A DNA stretch of 64,000 bases from Methanolobus sp. (lineage in GTDB: Archaea; Halobacteriota; Methanosarcinia; Methanosarcinales; Methanosarcinaceae): positions 1-64,000 of the forward strand of contig NZ_JAUXNK010000046.1 of assembly GCF_030682845.1 (NCBI RefSeq), given 5' to 3'. Position 1 is the stretch's first letter; each line of letters opens with the position of its first letter. Made by a program: the position numbers and the translations under genes. The notes beneath the pieces are model-generated. The model had not been told where the DNA came from. It saw nothing but the letters and a program-made list of their open reading frames with translations, and searched no databases. Below are positions 25,166-35,506 of this stretch, piece by piece.

Positions 25166-28100
25166 ATGATACTAAAAATGAAAGGAACCAGACTTAAGTC
25201 CCAGTTACTTTGCATACTGATATTATTCTCCCTTTTCTCAGGGTGTATAGCTAACCAAAGCGAACTCTCCTCCAACCTCGCCGGTCCGTGCACCGGCCAG
25301 CTTGCAGACGCAGGTGATGAGTTCTTCATACTCGCTCCCAAAGTGCTCTTCTCCGGCGGTGAGAGCTCCATAACCATGGCGGCCTTTGAGAATGGCCAGC
25401 CAGTCAGCCGCTGCATCGAATATACCCTTGTGGATGAGGATAACAATGAGGTCCCGCTTGTCACCGCATCCACCACGGGTGCAGGAAACTCCGTAGCTTC
25501 CTTTGAAGTGCCTGATGTGAAGGAGGGGCGCTATGTGCTCACAGCAAGGCCGGCGGGCTATGAGCGCAATTTCACCGCCACGGTGGAAGTGGTAAGGAAC
25601 AACCCGCTCTTCATCGAAACCGACAAACCTATCTACAAACCGGGACAGGCCATCCACGGCAGGATACTGTCCCTCAACAACAATCTGGTGCCTGTGGAAC
25701 AGGACATCCTGGTCGAGATAACGGATGCAAAGGGCATCAAAGTGTTCAAGGAGGAAATGAGCTCGAACGAATACGGAGTTGCCTCCTTTGACCTGCCCCT
25801 GGCCTCAGAGCTTAACCTGGGCACCTGGAAGATAAAGGCAAGTGCCGGAGATTCAATATCTAATGTGGATGTTCAGGTTGACAAGTATGTGCTTCCGAAG
25901 TTCGATGTCACTGTAACCACTCCGCAGGAATGGTTCCTTGTGTCGGATAAGATTACAGGCACTGTATCCTCTTCATACTTCTTCGGCAAGGATGTGGAAG
26001 GGGAAGTGCTTGTGGAAGCTTCCCGATATGTAGGTGAGTGGGAGCAGTATGCCACATATAATGCAAAGCTCAGCAACGGCTCCGTGGATTTCGAACTTCC
26101 CGCAGTGGGGTATGCTGCGGGCACTTACGGTGCAGGCGGGCAGGCAAGCCTGATGCTCAACGTGACTGTCACGGACACGGGCAACCATAGCGAGATCAGC
26201 AACAAGCTGCTGACCATAGCCGGGTCTCCCCTGTTGCTCCAGATCATTCCCGAATCAGATTACATCAAGCCAGGTATGCCATTGCAGGTGCTTGTGGTGA
26301 CGAAGGACCCTGGAGGAAAGCCGGTGGACACTCAGGTAACCGTTGATATGACTTTCAGGGACGATTCCTATCGCGATACTGCAGACCAGCAAACCGTATC
26401 TACCAAAAACGGTGTTGCGCTCCTTACATACGATGTGCCTGAGTCCGCAATGCAGTGCTATCTCAACGCAGACGCAGACAATGCATATGCATACAAGGAA
26501 TTGAACGCGGTTTATTCCCCAAGTGCAAGTTTCATCCATGTAAGCCAGGTCAGTGACGGTATCCCGGAAGTAGGGGATGTCATCACCTTCAGGGTGTATT
26601 CAACCAATCCGGGAACTGTGTTCTATGATGTGTTCGCTAACGGCAGGACTGTGTATTCAGGAACCAGCAAGGAACAGGATATCAATATACCTGTGACAAT
26701 GCAGATGAGCCCGCAGGCAAAGGTCGTGGCTTACATGATCAACCCCAACAGCGAGGTTTCCGTGGATTTGCTGCCCTTTGACGTGCAGTTCTCTGCACAA
26801 CTGGACCTGAAAAGCTCTTTTGACAGCGAGTCCGTGGAGCCGGGGAAAAACGTGAGCGTTGACTTTGATGCAGGAAGCAGGTCAATGATAGGCTTTTCTA
26901 TCGTTGATGAGTCGGTATATGCACTGAGTGAAGGCAGGCTCAACCTGAAGCAGGTATTTGATGAACTCGAAAAGCGCTTCATGGTACCCCAGGTGGAATC
27001 CCATCCCTACTGGTACCGTGAGGGTGCCTATGAGATGCTGGAAAATGCCGGTGTGACAGTGATGGCATCCCCCGGAATCAGTGTCCCCAAATCTCAGAAC
27101 AGCGCCGGGTGGGAGGCAGGTAATTTTGCAGGTTTTTTTGTTGACATGGATAAAGCCATGGCAGTTGAGATGGAAGCCCCTATGATGGAAGCTCCCATGG
27201 ATGGAGGCATAGTTCTTGATGAAGCTGCTGCAGAAGATACAGGTTCAGGCGCTTCCCTTACTGAAGTCCAAAGGGTGCGCCAGTTCTTCCCCGAGACATG
27301 GGTGTGGATGCCTGACATGCTTACCGATGAGGAAGGACGTGCCAGTATTGAACTGACGGCGCCTGACAGTATCACTACATGGAGAGTGCATGCAGTTTCC
27401 TCGGGTCCTGAAGGCATAGGTATTTCAGAGGCAAAGCTGAGAGTGTTCCAGGACTTCTTCATCGACCCTGACCTGCCGTATTCGGTTATCCGGGGTGAGG
27501 AGTTCCCGGTGCAGATACAGGTCTATAATTACCTTGACAGGGAGCAGAATGTGAGGCTTACTCTCTCGGACGCCGAATGGTTCGATATAGTAGGTGATGA
27601 TGTTCAGGAAGTGACAGTTGAGGCCAACAGTGTCGGTTATGCAAGTTTCACTATCCGGCCCACCGAGGCTGGGAGGAAGATTATCGAGATAACGGGCCAG
27701 ACCACAGAGAAGGCAGATGCTGTCAGGAAGGATATTATCGTTGAGCCCGAAGGTGCCACGAGGGAGCTTGTGGAAAACGGTATCTTCAAGAATGGTTCTG
27801 TGATGCTGGATGTTACTCTTCCTGAAGGAATAGTACCGGATTCAGGAAAGGTGCTCGTGAGCTTCAGTCCGAGCATAGTGGCCCAGACCATCAACGGTGT
27901 TGACAACTTGCTGGGTATGCCCTATGGATGCGGGGAACAGAATATGATGCTCTTTTCCACTGATGTTGAAGTGCTCCGCTACCTTGAGGCCACAGGACAG
28001 GACAACCCCGGACTCAAAGCCAAGGCAGAGATGTACATAGTCACAGGCTACCAGCGGCAGCTGACCTACAGGCACAGTGATGGCTCCTTCTCCGCTTTCG

Positions 28101-29392
28101 GTGAAAGCGACCCTGAAGGCAGTCTCTGGCTGACGGCATTCGTGCTTTCCCAGTTCAGCGGGGCAAGGGACCTTACTACCATCGATGAAGGTATTCTTGC
28201 AGACTCAGATGGCTGGATAGAATCTCATCAGCTGGCCGACGGTTCCTGGGAGCCAGTGGGTTTTGTGATACACCAGGATATGATGGGTGGGGTCAGTGGC
28301 ACCTATGCACTGACAGCCTATGTCACCCTGGCGCTTGATGATTATGGCTCAGCCAATCCGGCAGTGATGGCCGATGCCCGTAAGTATCTAGAGGACAACC
28401 TTGCAGGCCAGAAAGACCCCTATGCTCTTGCCATCGGTACTCTGGCTCTGCAGAAGTTAGACAGCCCGCTTGCGGATAAAGCCCTGAATGACCTGCTCGC
28501 CATCTCAAAACAGGACGACCATGGTACATACTGGGGTTATGGCGATGGACCAGTGTCAATGCCATACCAGCATCGCGGTTATGATTTCATGGTGCCGTCC
28601 AGCAAGAATGTCGAGACCACAGCCTACGCCACCCTTGCTCTGATAGATGCAAGGAACCCGGTAGCCAGTTCTTCACTGAAATGGATATCCGCACAGCGCA
28701 ATTCCAACGGTGGCTTTTCCAGTACCCAGGATACTGTCATGGCCTTCAGGGCCTTAATGAGTGCCGCGACATCAGCAGGCAGGGATGTCGATGCAACGGT
28801 AAAGGTCATTGCAGACAACACTACTGTCAGGTCGATAGATGTGAACTCCCGGAACTTCGATGTAGTGCAGATCGTCGGGATCCCTGAGAATGCTTCACAG
28901 GTCAGGCTCGAAATGGAGGGCACAGGCGAGCTGAGTTACCAGCTGGTGAGGCGTTTCAATGTGATACTGCCGGAAGTCACACCGCAGAAAGAGATCGAAC
29001 TTGATGTGAAGTACGACTCCACAAATGTAGCTGTGAATGATATCGTGAATGTGCAGACCCGTGTGAAGTACAACGGCATACGAGGCATCGACGGCCGGGA
29101 GACATCCAGCGGAATGATGGTCGTTGACATCGCAGTTCCCACAGGCTTCACTCCTGTGACATCAAGCCTCACGGCCCTTAAGGACGAAGGCGTGATAACC
29201 CGCTATGAAGTCGCAGGCCGCAAAGTGATACTCTACATCGATGACATGCAGCCGGGCGAGGAAATAAATTTCAGCATCCGGATGAAGGCATTGTTCCCGG
29301 TGAAGGCTATCGCACAGGAGAGCAGGGCGTATTCGTACTACAACCCGCAGGTGAGTGCAGAGGCAAGTGGGATGGATATGACCGTGGGGTGA
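25166..29392 (+). CDS. Alpha-2-macroglobulin family lipoprotein with thioester
   Basis: 1408-residue surface protein. N-terminal signal with lipobox (ILILFSLFSGC, Cys near residue 28). Macroglobulin-like beta domains follow; IETDKPIYKPGQAIHGRILSL is the typical MG2 start. A Met/Glu-rich, protease-sensitive bait-like segment lies at about 665-700 (VEMEAPMMEAPMDGG). The thioester motif GCGEQ is at residues 921-925, within MPYGCGEQNMMLF, and is followed by the alpha/alpha-barrel (SLWLTAFVLSQFSGA, GGFSSTQDTVMAFRAL) and a C-terminal receptor-binding-like domain. It should trap proteases covalently outside the cell. Bacterial versions are often beside PBP1c; here the nearest gene is a broken transporter. 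Confidence 0.93.
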   Translation: MILKMKGTRLKSQLLCILILFSLFSGCIANQSELSSNLAGPCTGQLADAGDEFFILAPKVLFSGGESSITMAAFENGQPVSRCIEYTLVDEDNNEVPLVTASTTGAGNSVASFEVPDVKEGRYVLTARPAGYERNFTATVEVVRNNPLFIETDKPIYKPGQAIHGRILSLNNNLVPVEQDILVEITDAKGIKVFKEEMSSNEYGVASFDLPLASELNLGTWKIKASAGDSISNVDVQVDKYVLPKFDVTVTTPQEWFLVSDKITGTVSSSYFFGKDVEGEVLVEASRYVGEWEQYATYNAKLSNGSVDFELPAVGYAAGTYGAGGQASLMLNVTVTDTGNHSEISNKLLTIAGSPLLLQIIPESDYIKPGMPLQVLVVTKDPGGKPVDTQVTVDMTFRDDSYRDTADQQTVSTKNGVALLTYDVPESAMQCYLNADADNAYAYKELNAVYSPSASFIHVSQVSDGIPEVGDVITFRVYSTNPGTVFYDVFANGRTVYSGTSKEQDINIPVTMQMSPQAKVVAYMINPNSEVSVDLLPFDVQFSAQLDLKSSFDSESVEPGKNVSVDFDAGSRSMIGFSIVDESVYALSEGRLNLKQVFDELEKRFMVPQVESHPYWYREGAYEMLENAGVTVMASPGISVPKSQNSAGWEAGNFAGFFVDMDKAMAVEMEAPMMEAPMDGGIVLDEAAAEDTGSGASLTEVQRVRQFFPETWVWMPDMLTDEEGRASIELTAPDSITTWRVHAVSSGPEGIGISEAKLRVFQDFFIDPDLPYSVIRGEEFPVQIQVYNYLDREQNVRLTLSDAEWFDIVGDDVQEVTVEANSVGYASFTIRPTEAGRKIIEITGQTTEKADAVRKDIIVEPEGATRELVENGIFKNGSVMLDVTLPEGIVPDSGKVLVSFSPSIVAQTINGVDNLLGMPYGCGEQNMMLFSTDVEVLRYLEATGQDNPGLKAKAEMYIVTGYQRQLTYRHSDGSFSAFGESDPEGSLWLTAFVLSQFSGARDLTTIDEGILADSDGWIESHQLADGSWEPVGFVIHQDMMGGVSGTYALTAYVTLALDDYGSANPAVMADARKYLEDNLAGQKDPYALAIGTLALQKLDSPLADKALNDLLAISKQDDHGTYWGYGDGPVSMPYQHRGYDFMVPSSKNVETTAYATLALIDARNPVASSSLKWISAQRNSNGGFSSTQDTVMAFRALMSAATSAGRDVDATVKVIADNTTVRSIDVNSRNFDVVQIVGIPENASQVRLEMEGTGELSYQLVRRFNVILPEVTPQKEIELDVKYDSTNVAVNDIVNVQTRVKYNGIRGIDGRETSSGMMVVDIAVPTGFTPVTSSLTALKDEGVITRYEVAGRKVILYIDDMQPGEEINFSIRMKALFPVKAIAQESRAYSYYNPQVSAEASGMDMTVG

Positions 29393-29448
29393 ATGATAAG
29401 AAGAGGGGGAAATCCCTTCTCCTACAAATTTATTAACAGCACTATTTC

Positions 29449-30310
29449 TCAATAAGTTTCATCGTCGCATACCCATCCTTTCCTGATCCACAGCAGGGTA
29501 TGGGATATGATTCCCAGCACAGGCAACTCTATCAAAGGACCTATGACCAGTGCCAATGCTATCAGCGGCTCCTCCGGAAAGGCCGTGAGTGCGATTGCAA
29601 GCACTATCGGGGAGTTGCGTGCAAGAGTTGTGAGGTTCAGGCTGGCAGTGTCCTGGTAGGAAAAACGAAGATATCTTCCAACTATTTGACCTACAATGAA
29701 CACTATTACAAAGAAGAGCAACACGGGAGTTATGAGCTTGAGCAATATCAGGGGATTCTGGACCAGGTATTCTCCCTGCGAAGCGAACATGGATATGATC
29801 GCAAGGTTCAGAAAAGAGAACTGCACATGATCCAGTTTCGGGAAAACCTTTTCTTCAAGCCAGTATTCTCCCTTTGCTTTTGGCAAGACAACTTTTGAGA
29901 CCAGAGACAGAATAAAAGGGATAAAGAGCACAAGGATCACACTTTCAACCAGCAGGGAGGAATCGATGCTTGCAATGGTCCCTGCGAAGATAAACAGGTA
30001 TAATGGTAGCAACGCCAGCTGCAGGATAAGGTTCATAGGTAAGATGGATGCGGAAAGTGATACATTACCGCGTGCAATACCTGTAAAAAGAAGGTACCAG
30101 TCAGTACAGGGTGTAACCATCAGCATGATAAAGCCAATCCATAAGGCGGGTGTATCCCTTAAGAACAGGAACCCGAGGGCAAAGGCCAGCAGAGGATTGA
30201 ATATGAAATTAATGCTCCCGCTGACACCTGCAAATTTCCAGTTCCTGAAGGAATTCTGTAACAACAGACGCTAATATGATGAAAGATTGGTATTTTTCAA
30301 TAGAGGCCAT
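29449..30310 (-). pseudogene. Arsenic-resistance/bile acid:sodium symporter-like transporter, internally deleted
   Basis: The long frame 29449-30264 (271 codons, TTG start only) codes eight helices of this family, including ALWIGFIMLMVTPCTDWYLL. Its N-terminal part is in another frame: ATG at 30310 gives MASIEKYQSFIILASVVTEFL, the typical first helix. A join around 30262 would lose about 45 codons of the second helix region and change frame, and TAG stands upstream of the TTG. So the gene has an internal out-of-frame deletion. Whether the 271-residue form is still made is doubtful. Confidence 0.7.
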
Positions 30311-30426
30311 TAATTACACCCTGTTATTAGAATATTTGATATCTTACGACCAAAGTATCTATTTTCTTTAATCCTTCCCAGTTTTAAATAGCTTCTGCTG
30401 TCCTTGATTAATTGTCTTACAACAGA

Positions 30427-30815
30427 ATGGGTGACACCTGCGGGTCTGTTGACACGCTTGTGCTGATCTTCATATTCCAGGGTGATAAGATAATCAATTA
30501 TCCGCTGCACATCCTGCTAATAGCCATACCTTTGATACTCCATACATACTTTAATTCTTCATTGGATACATGGGAGCCAGGAAGCTCAGGATACTCTACC
30601 AGGAAGCTGCACCTTCTACATTCATTGGTGCCAGCAACTTCTTCGAACTGGCGGTGGCAGTGGCCCTGATATTGTTCGGCATAGATTCGGGGGCTACACT
30701 GGCAACGGTTGTAGGCGTGCTGGTGGAGGTACCTGTGATGCTGCATTTTGTAAGTATCATGAAAAGGAACAAGGCTAAGTTCCAGTTTGGGACAGGGTCT
30801 GACCTAAATACATAA
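30427..30815 (+). pseudogene. 3' fragment of an ACR3 arsenite efflux gene, frameshifted
   Basis: Frame 1 (from about 30436) encodes VLIFIFQGDKIINYPLHILL and [12 protein letters not shown], the late helices of ACR3; frame 2 continues [20 protein letters not shown] and [20 protein letters not shown] then GVLVEVPVM, the ACR3 C-terminus. Inserting one T after AAT near 30555 joins the frames, so a 1-base deletion is the likely break. Everything upstream of the last ~120 residues is missing. It converges with the other broken transporter. Confidence 0.82.
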
Positions 30816-30845
30816 AAATATTTGGAGCATGGTGTCTGTCCCCAA
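30787..30845 (+). repeat. Inverted repeat GGGACAG...CTGTCCC around the end of the ACR3 remnant
   Basis: TTGGGACAG (30787-30795) and CTGTCCCCAA (30836-30845) are mirror arms about 40 bases apart, enclosing the remnant's stop codon. Arms of this GGGACAG type resemble short mobile or REP-like repeats left at sites of gene decay; this is a resemblance, not proof. Confidence 0.5.
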
Positions 30846-30906
30846 TGCAAACACAAAAATAGTAACAGCCAGATAATTTGGGAAACAAACCATTCAACAG
30901 ATCACC

Positions 30907-33570
30907 ATGAACCAGATAACGCCTGCCATGCAGCAGTTTTACTCAGCCAAGGAGGAGCATGGGGATGCCCTTATATTTTTCAGGATGGGGGATTTCTATG
31001 AATCTTTCGGCGAGGATGCAAAGACCATTGCAAGAGAGCTGGAGATAACTCTCACTACCAGGGGAAGGGACAAGGATGGAAAGGACATGCCACTTGCGGG
31101 AATTCCTTATCATGCTATTGACAATTACCTGCCCCGGCTTATAAAAAAAGGCTACAAGGTCGCAATATGTGAGCAACTCGAAGACCCTAAACTGGCTAAG
31201 GGTGTCGTGAAAAGAGGTGTCGTACGCGTTGTCACGCCTGGTACTGCCATGGACCCTTCTATGTTTCCGGATGCCTCGAATAACTACCTTATGGCGCTGT
31301 ACGGGGAAGGAAAGGATTTCGGTATCGCGTTCCTGGACATCTCTACAGGTGAGTTCCTGACTACCCAGCTTGCAGACAGTTCGCCCTATGACAGGATAGC
31401 AAGCGAAGCTGCACGCATGGGTCCCTCTGAGTGCATCATGCCGGCTGCCATGCTTGCCGATGAGAAACTGGTGGAGCGCATCAGGGAACTGAAGATAATC
31501 ATTCACAAATACGAAGAAGACGCTTTCGTTCATGACTCTGCTGAGAAGGTGCTCAGGGAACATTTCAAAGTTTCCACACTTGAAGGTATGGGATGCAGCA
31601 GGCTTTCATTTGCTGTAAGTTCCGCGGGCGCAGCTCTTCAGTATGCCATAGACACGCAGATGAGGGAGCTATCACAGGTACAGCATCTCAAAACCTATTT
31701 TGATTCGGAGTTCATGGTGCTGGATGCCATCACCCTGCGCAATCTGGAGATAGTAAAGAATGTCAGGGGTGAAGGCAGCGACTCCACCCTGCTGAACGTG
31801 CTTGACTCGACAAGGACACCTATGGGTGGCAGGGTGTTGCAGAAATGGCTGCTCAAGCCTCTTGTATCCGTTGATGATATCAATTACCGGCTGGATGCAG
31901 TTTCACAGCTTCTTGGTAATACTCTTGTGAGGTTTGATCTCAGGTCACACCTGTCTTATGTGAAGGACATGGAGAGACTCGTGGGAAGAGTGCTGTATGG
32001 CAATTCCAATGCAAGGGACCTGGTTGCGCTGAGGCGGTCCATGGAGGCCGTGCCGCAAATAGTAGATTCAATGAGAGGATGCGGGAAATCCGAACTTCTG
32101 GATGATATTGTTTCACAGCTCTCTTCCTTCAAAGAACTGGGAGAGCTTACGGAACTGATAGGCAGGGCAATAGTGGATGAGCCACCGGTGAGTGTCAGGG
32201 ATGGCGGAATGATAAAGTCCGGCTATAATGAGAGGCTGGATGAGCTTAGGGGTCTGTCAAAGAGCGGCAAGCACTGGATAGCGGAATTCCAGCAGAAAGA
32301 GCGTGACAGGACCGGCATCAAGTCGTTGAAGGTGGGTTATAACAAGGTATTCGGTTATTACCTGGAGATCACCAAAGCCAATATCGCCCAGGTTCCGGAC
32401 GATTACATACGCAAGCAGACCATGACCAATGCAGAGAGGTTCTATACACCCCAACTTAAGGAGCGGGAGAGTGACATTCTTTCTGCTGACGAGAAGATGG
32501 TTGCTCTTGAATACGAATTGCTGTGCGAGGTTAACGCAGTGGTGGCTTCTCATTCAAAACAATTGCAGGACACTGCTGCAACCCTAGGTATGCTGGATGT
32601 GCTCGCCAATTTTGCGGAAGTGGCTGCAAATAACAATTACATCAGGCCGGGCATCACGAACGACTGCAAATTGCTTATCAGGGACGGAAGGCACCCTGTG
32701 GTGGAGAGCGCTGTCCGGGGTGGTTTCGTTCCCAACGATACTGACATGGATTGCCAGAACAACCAGTTCATGCTTATCACAGGCCCGAACATGGCCGGTA
32801 AGTCCACTTATATGCGCCAGATAGCGATGATAGTCATCATGGCGCAGGCAGGCTCATTTGTGCCTGTTTCACATGCATCCATTGGCATAGTTGACAGGGT
32901 GTTCACAAGGGTCGGAGCCTTTGACGACCTTGCCAGCGGGCAGAGCACTTTCATGGTGGAGATGGTGGAGCTTGCCAATATCCTGAACAATGCCACACCC
33001 AGAAGCCTGGTGCTGCTGGATGAGATCGGCAGGGGTACCAGCACCTACGATGGTTACAGCATAGCAAAGGCCGTGGTGGAGTATATCCATAACAAGGGCC
33101 GTGTCGGCGTGAGGTCGCTCTTTGCCACCCACTACCACCAGCTCACTGAGATTGCAGGTAACCTGAAAAGGGTGAAGAACTTCCACATCGCAGTAAAAGA
33201 GGAAGGTGACGATCTGGTCTTCCTCAGGAAGATCGTGCCAGGTGCCACAGACAAGAGTTATGGTATCCACGTGGCAAGGATTGCCGGTGTCCCCCTCAGC
33301 GTAACCAAGAGGGCCAGGGAAATACTGGAGGATATCGAGAACGAGAGCGCCATCAGCATGAACGATGCCAAGGCAGGCAGGAAGCATCGCAACAATGCGA
33401 AGTACACCCAGCTGATACTCTTTGACCAGGATGCCTCTGAAAAGGAAAGCAAACCACATCCTGTTGTGGAGGAACTGAGGGAGCTGGATGTGAACTCACT
33501 CACACCTCTTGAGGCGCTCAATAAGTTGAGCCAGATGAAGAGTCGGCTCTCAGGGAAAAGTAGCAAGTGA
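30907..33570 (+). CDS. mutS: DNA mismatch repair protein MutS
   Basis: Bacterial-type MutS1: mismatch-reading motif FxE in the N-terminal domain (MGDFYESFGEDA), connector, lever and clamp regions (ERFYTPQLKERESDILSADEK), then ATPase with Walker A GPNMAGKST, Walker B LVLLDEIGRGTST and ATHYHQLTEIA. 887 residues, full length, with the C-terminal HTH/dimer extension (VVEELRELDVNSLTPLEALNKL). The mutL gene starts directly after its stop. Such bacterial-style MutSL pairs were acquired by Methanosarcinaceae and some other mesophilic archaea. Confidence 0.97.
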   Translation: MNQITPAMQQFYSAKEEHGDALIFFRMGDFYESFGEDAKTIARELEITLTTRGRDKDGKDMPLAGIPYHAIDNYLPRLIKKGYKVAICEQLEDPKLAKGVVKRGVVRVVTPGTAMDPSMFPDASNNYLMALYGEGKDFGIAFLDISTGEFLTTQLADSSPYDRIASEAARMGPSECIMPAAMLADEKLVERIRELKIIIHKYEEDAFVHDSAEKVLREHFKVSTLEGMGCSRLSFAVSSAGAALQYAIDTQMRELSQVQHLKTYFDSEFMVLDAITLRNLEIVKNVRGEGSDSTLLNVLDSTRTPMGGRVLQKWLLKPLVSVDDINYRLDAVSQLLGNTLVRFDLRSHLSYVKDMERLVGRVLYGNSNARDLVALRRSMEAVPQIVDSMRGCGKSELLDDIVSQLSSFKELGELTELIGRAIVDEPPVSVRDGGMIKSGYNERLDELRGLSKSGKHWIAEFQQKERDRTGIKSLKVGYNKVFGYYLEITKANIAQVPDDYIRKQTMTNAERFYTPQLKERESDILSADEKMVALEYELLCEVNAVVASHSKQLQDTAATLGMLDVLANFAEVAANNNYIRPGITNDCKLLIRDGRHPVVESAVRGGFVPNDTDMDCQNNQFMLITGPNMAGKSTYMRQIAMIVIMAQAGSFVPVSHASIGIVDRVFTRVGAFDDLASGQSTFMVEMVELANILNNATPRSLVLLDEIGRGTSTYDGYSIAKAVVEYIHNKGRVGVRSLFATHYHQLTEIAGNLKRVKNFHIAVKEEGDDLVFLRKIVPGATDKSYGIHVARIAGVPLSVTKRAREILEDIENESAISMNDAKAGRKHRNNAKYTQLILFDQDASEKESKPHPVVEELRELDVNSLTPLEALNKLSQMKSRLSGKSSK

Positions 33571-33591
33571 GTGAGAAATGAAGGGAAGAAA

Positions 33592-35463
33592 ATGACGGAC
33601 AAAGCGTGTGATTTGAAGGGTTCCAGGATACATGTGCTGGACGAGTCCACGATAAATAAAATAGCTGCAGGAGAAGTCATCGAGCGCCCTGCATCCGTGG
33701 TAAAGGAGCTTATCGACAACTCAATTGACGCCTATGCAAGCGATATTCGAGTGGAAATAAAGGGGTCTGGCACGAAAAGCATACTTGTTGCTGACAATGG
33801 TTCGGGAATGAGTCATCAGGATGCCTCTCTGGCTTTCACCAAGCACGCCACTAGCAAGATAAGCAGTATCGAGGACCTTGACCGTGTCCTTACTCTGGGA
33901 TTCAGGGGGGAAGCGCTCGCATCCATAGCCTCGGTCTCGAAGGTCGAACTCGTCACAAGGCAGGAAAGCGACATCTCTGGCACGAAGGTTATCGTGGACA
34001 GCAGCGGTATCAAAAGCATCTCTTCGGCAGGTTCGGTCGTGGGGACCTCTATATCCGTGACCGACCTCTTTTACAGCACTCCGGCGCGGAAAAAGTACCT
34101 GAAGAGCCTGCGCACCGAACTTGCCAATATAACTGACGTGGTCACCAGGCATGCAGTAGCGCATCCGGAAATATCTTTCACGCTTTTAAGCGATGGCAAG
34201 GTAATCATGAGGTCCCCGAGCTCAGGAGACCTTTTTGGCAGCATAGTGCATCTTTACGGTGCAGATGTTGCGCGCTCATTAGTTCCAGTGGAACTACAGT
34301 CAGAGTTTGTATCCATATCCGGATACATATCAAAACCCGAACTTACCAGAAGCGGAACGGACCTGCAGGCTTTCTTCATCAATGGCAGGAGTATTTATTC
34401 AAGGGTTATAAGTAATGCTGTGAGGCTGGGTTACTATACGCTCCTTCCCAAAGGGCGCTACCCGGCTGCCTTCCTTAAGTTTGATATCGACCCCGCCAGC
34501 GTTGATGTTAATGTACACCCTACAAAGAGAGAAGTTCGGCTGAGTCATGAAAAGGAGATCGAATCTGCTATTATCGCGGCAGTTGAACAGGCTCTCAGCA
34601 CAGCAGACCTCATCCCTGAGCTCAGGGTGACGAAGGAGAGCACCCTCCAGTCAAAGATATATGATCCGGAGCCAGCGGGACTTCCGATGGAAAAGGAAGA
34701 GGTTGGGGATTATTATCCGGAAGCCCGTGAACAGCGCACTGAAGGGTACAGGCAGGAACCGCATCAGGAAGAGCCTGCTCTTATTAAAGAGAACAGCCAG
34801 CCTTACCGGTATCCCATGAAGGATACCCAGAAGCGACTGATGAAGAGTGAGAGGCTTCAGGCGCAGCATGTACCTCCTGTGAGGAAAGGTGAGGTCCCGG
34901 ATGTGAAGGTGCTTGGGCAGTTCTTCGATCTTTACATAATAACAGAAACAGAAGGGAAACTTGTGCTGGTGGACCAGCACGCAGCCCACGAGCGTATCAT
35001 GTACGAGCAGGTCCTGAAAATGCGGGACATGGGCTGGCAGGAGCTTATCACTCCTGTGACCCTTGAGCTCAGTACAAAGGAAATGGCCATTATAGAGGAT
35101 TACATACCTTTTCTGGAGCAGATCGGCTTTTCCATATCCGAGTTCGGGCCCGGCAGCTATGTGGTCACGACAGTGCCAAGTATTTTTGGCAGGCTGGAGG
35201 AGCCGGAAATCGTTCACGATATCATCTCGGACCTGGTATCAGGCGGGAGGATCAAAGAGGACACACAGGTGTATGACCGCCTGTGCAGCACCATGGCCTG
35301 CAGGGCGGCGATAAAAGCAGGCGCGGTGTGCACCCAGGAGCAGATGCTCGGGCTTTTGAGGCAACTGATGTTATGCGACAATCCATATACATGTCCGCAT
35401 GGAAGGCCTACGATGGTATCCTTCACAAAGGAGGAGCTGGGTAAGATGTTTGGAAGGACATGA
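33592..35463 (+). CDS. mutL: DNA mismatch repair endonuclease MutL
   Basis: GHKL ATPase at the N-terminus (INKIAAGEVIERPASVVKEL; DNGSGM; GFRGEALASIASVS), a low-complexity linker at about 340-440, and a C-terminal domain with the endonuclease signature DQHAAHERIMYE, then ACRAAIKAG and CPHGRPT (zinc/nuclease motifs). So it nicks the daughter strand itself, unlike E. coli MutL. ATG 33592 is chosen; a GTG at 33571, right after the mutS stop, would add seven residues. Cotranscribed with mutS. Confidence 0.96.
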   Translation: MTDKACDLKGSRIHVLDESTINKIAAGEVIERPASVVKELIDNSIDAYASDIRVEIKGSGTKSILVADNGSGMSHQDASLAFTKHATSKISSIEDLDRVLTLGFRGEALASIASVSKVELVTRQESDISGTKVIVDSSGIKSISSAGSVVGTSISVTDLFYSTPARKKYLKSLRTELANITDVVTRHAVAHPEISFTLLSDGKVIMRSPSSGDLFGSIVHLYGADVARSLVPVELQSEFVSISGYISKPELTRSGTDLQAFFINGRSIYSRVISNAVRLGYYTLLPKGRYPAAFLKFDIDPASVDVNVHPTKREVRLSHEKEIESAIIAAVEQALSTADLIPELRVTKESTLQSKIYDPEPAGLPMEKEEVGDYYPEAREQRTEGYRQEPHQEEPALIKENSQPYRYPMKDTQKRLMKSERLQAQHVPPVRKGEVPDVKVLGQFFDLYIITETEGKLVLVDQHAAHERIMYEQVLKMRDMGWQELITPVTLELSTKEMAIIEDYIPFLEQIGFSISEFGPGSYVVTTVPSIFGRLEEPEIVHDIISDLVSGGRIKEDTQVYDRLCSTMACRAAIKAGAVCTQEQMLGLLRQLMLCDNPYTCPHGRPTMVSFTKEELGKMFGRT

Positions 35464-35506
35464 CTTGTCGGTAAATTTTAAAAGTATGAACTACAATTGA
35501 CCTGAG

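Noticed and set aside
30310-30510. 66-codon minus-strand frame between the two transporter remnants
   Set aside because: Partly antisense to recognisable ACR3 sequence on the plus strand and without a family match; considered chance.
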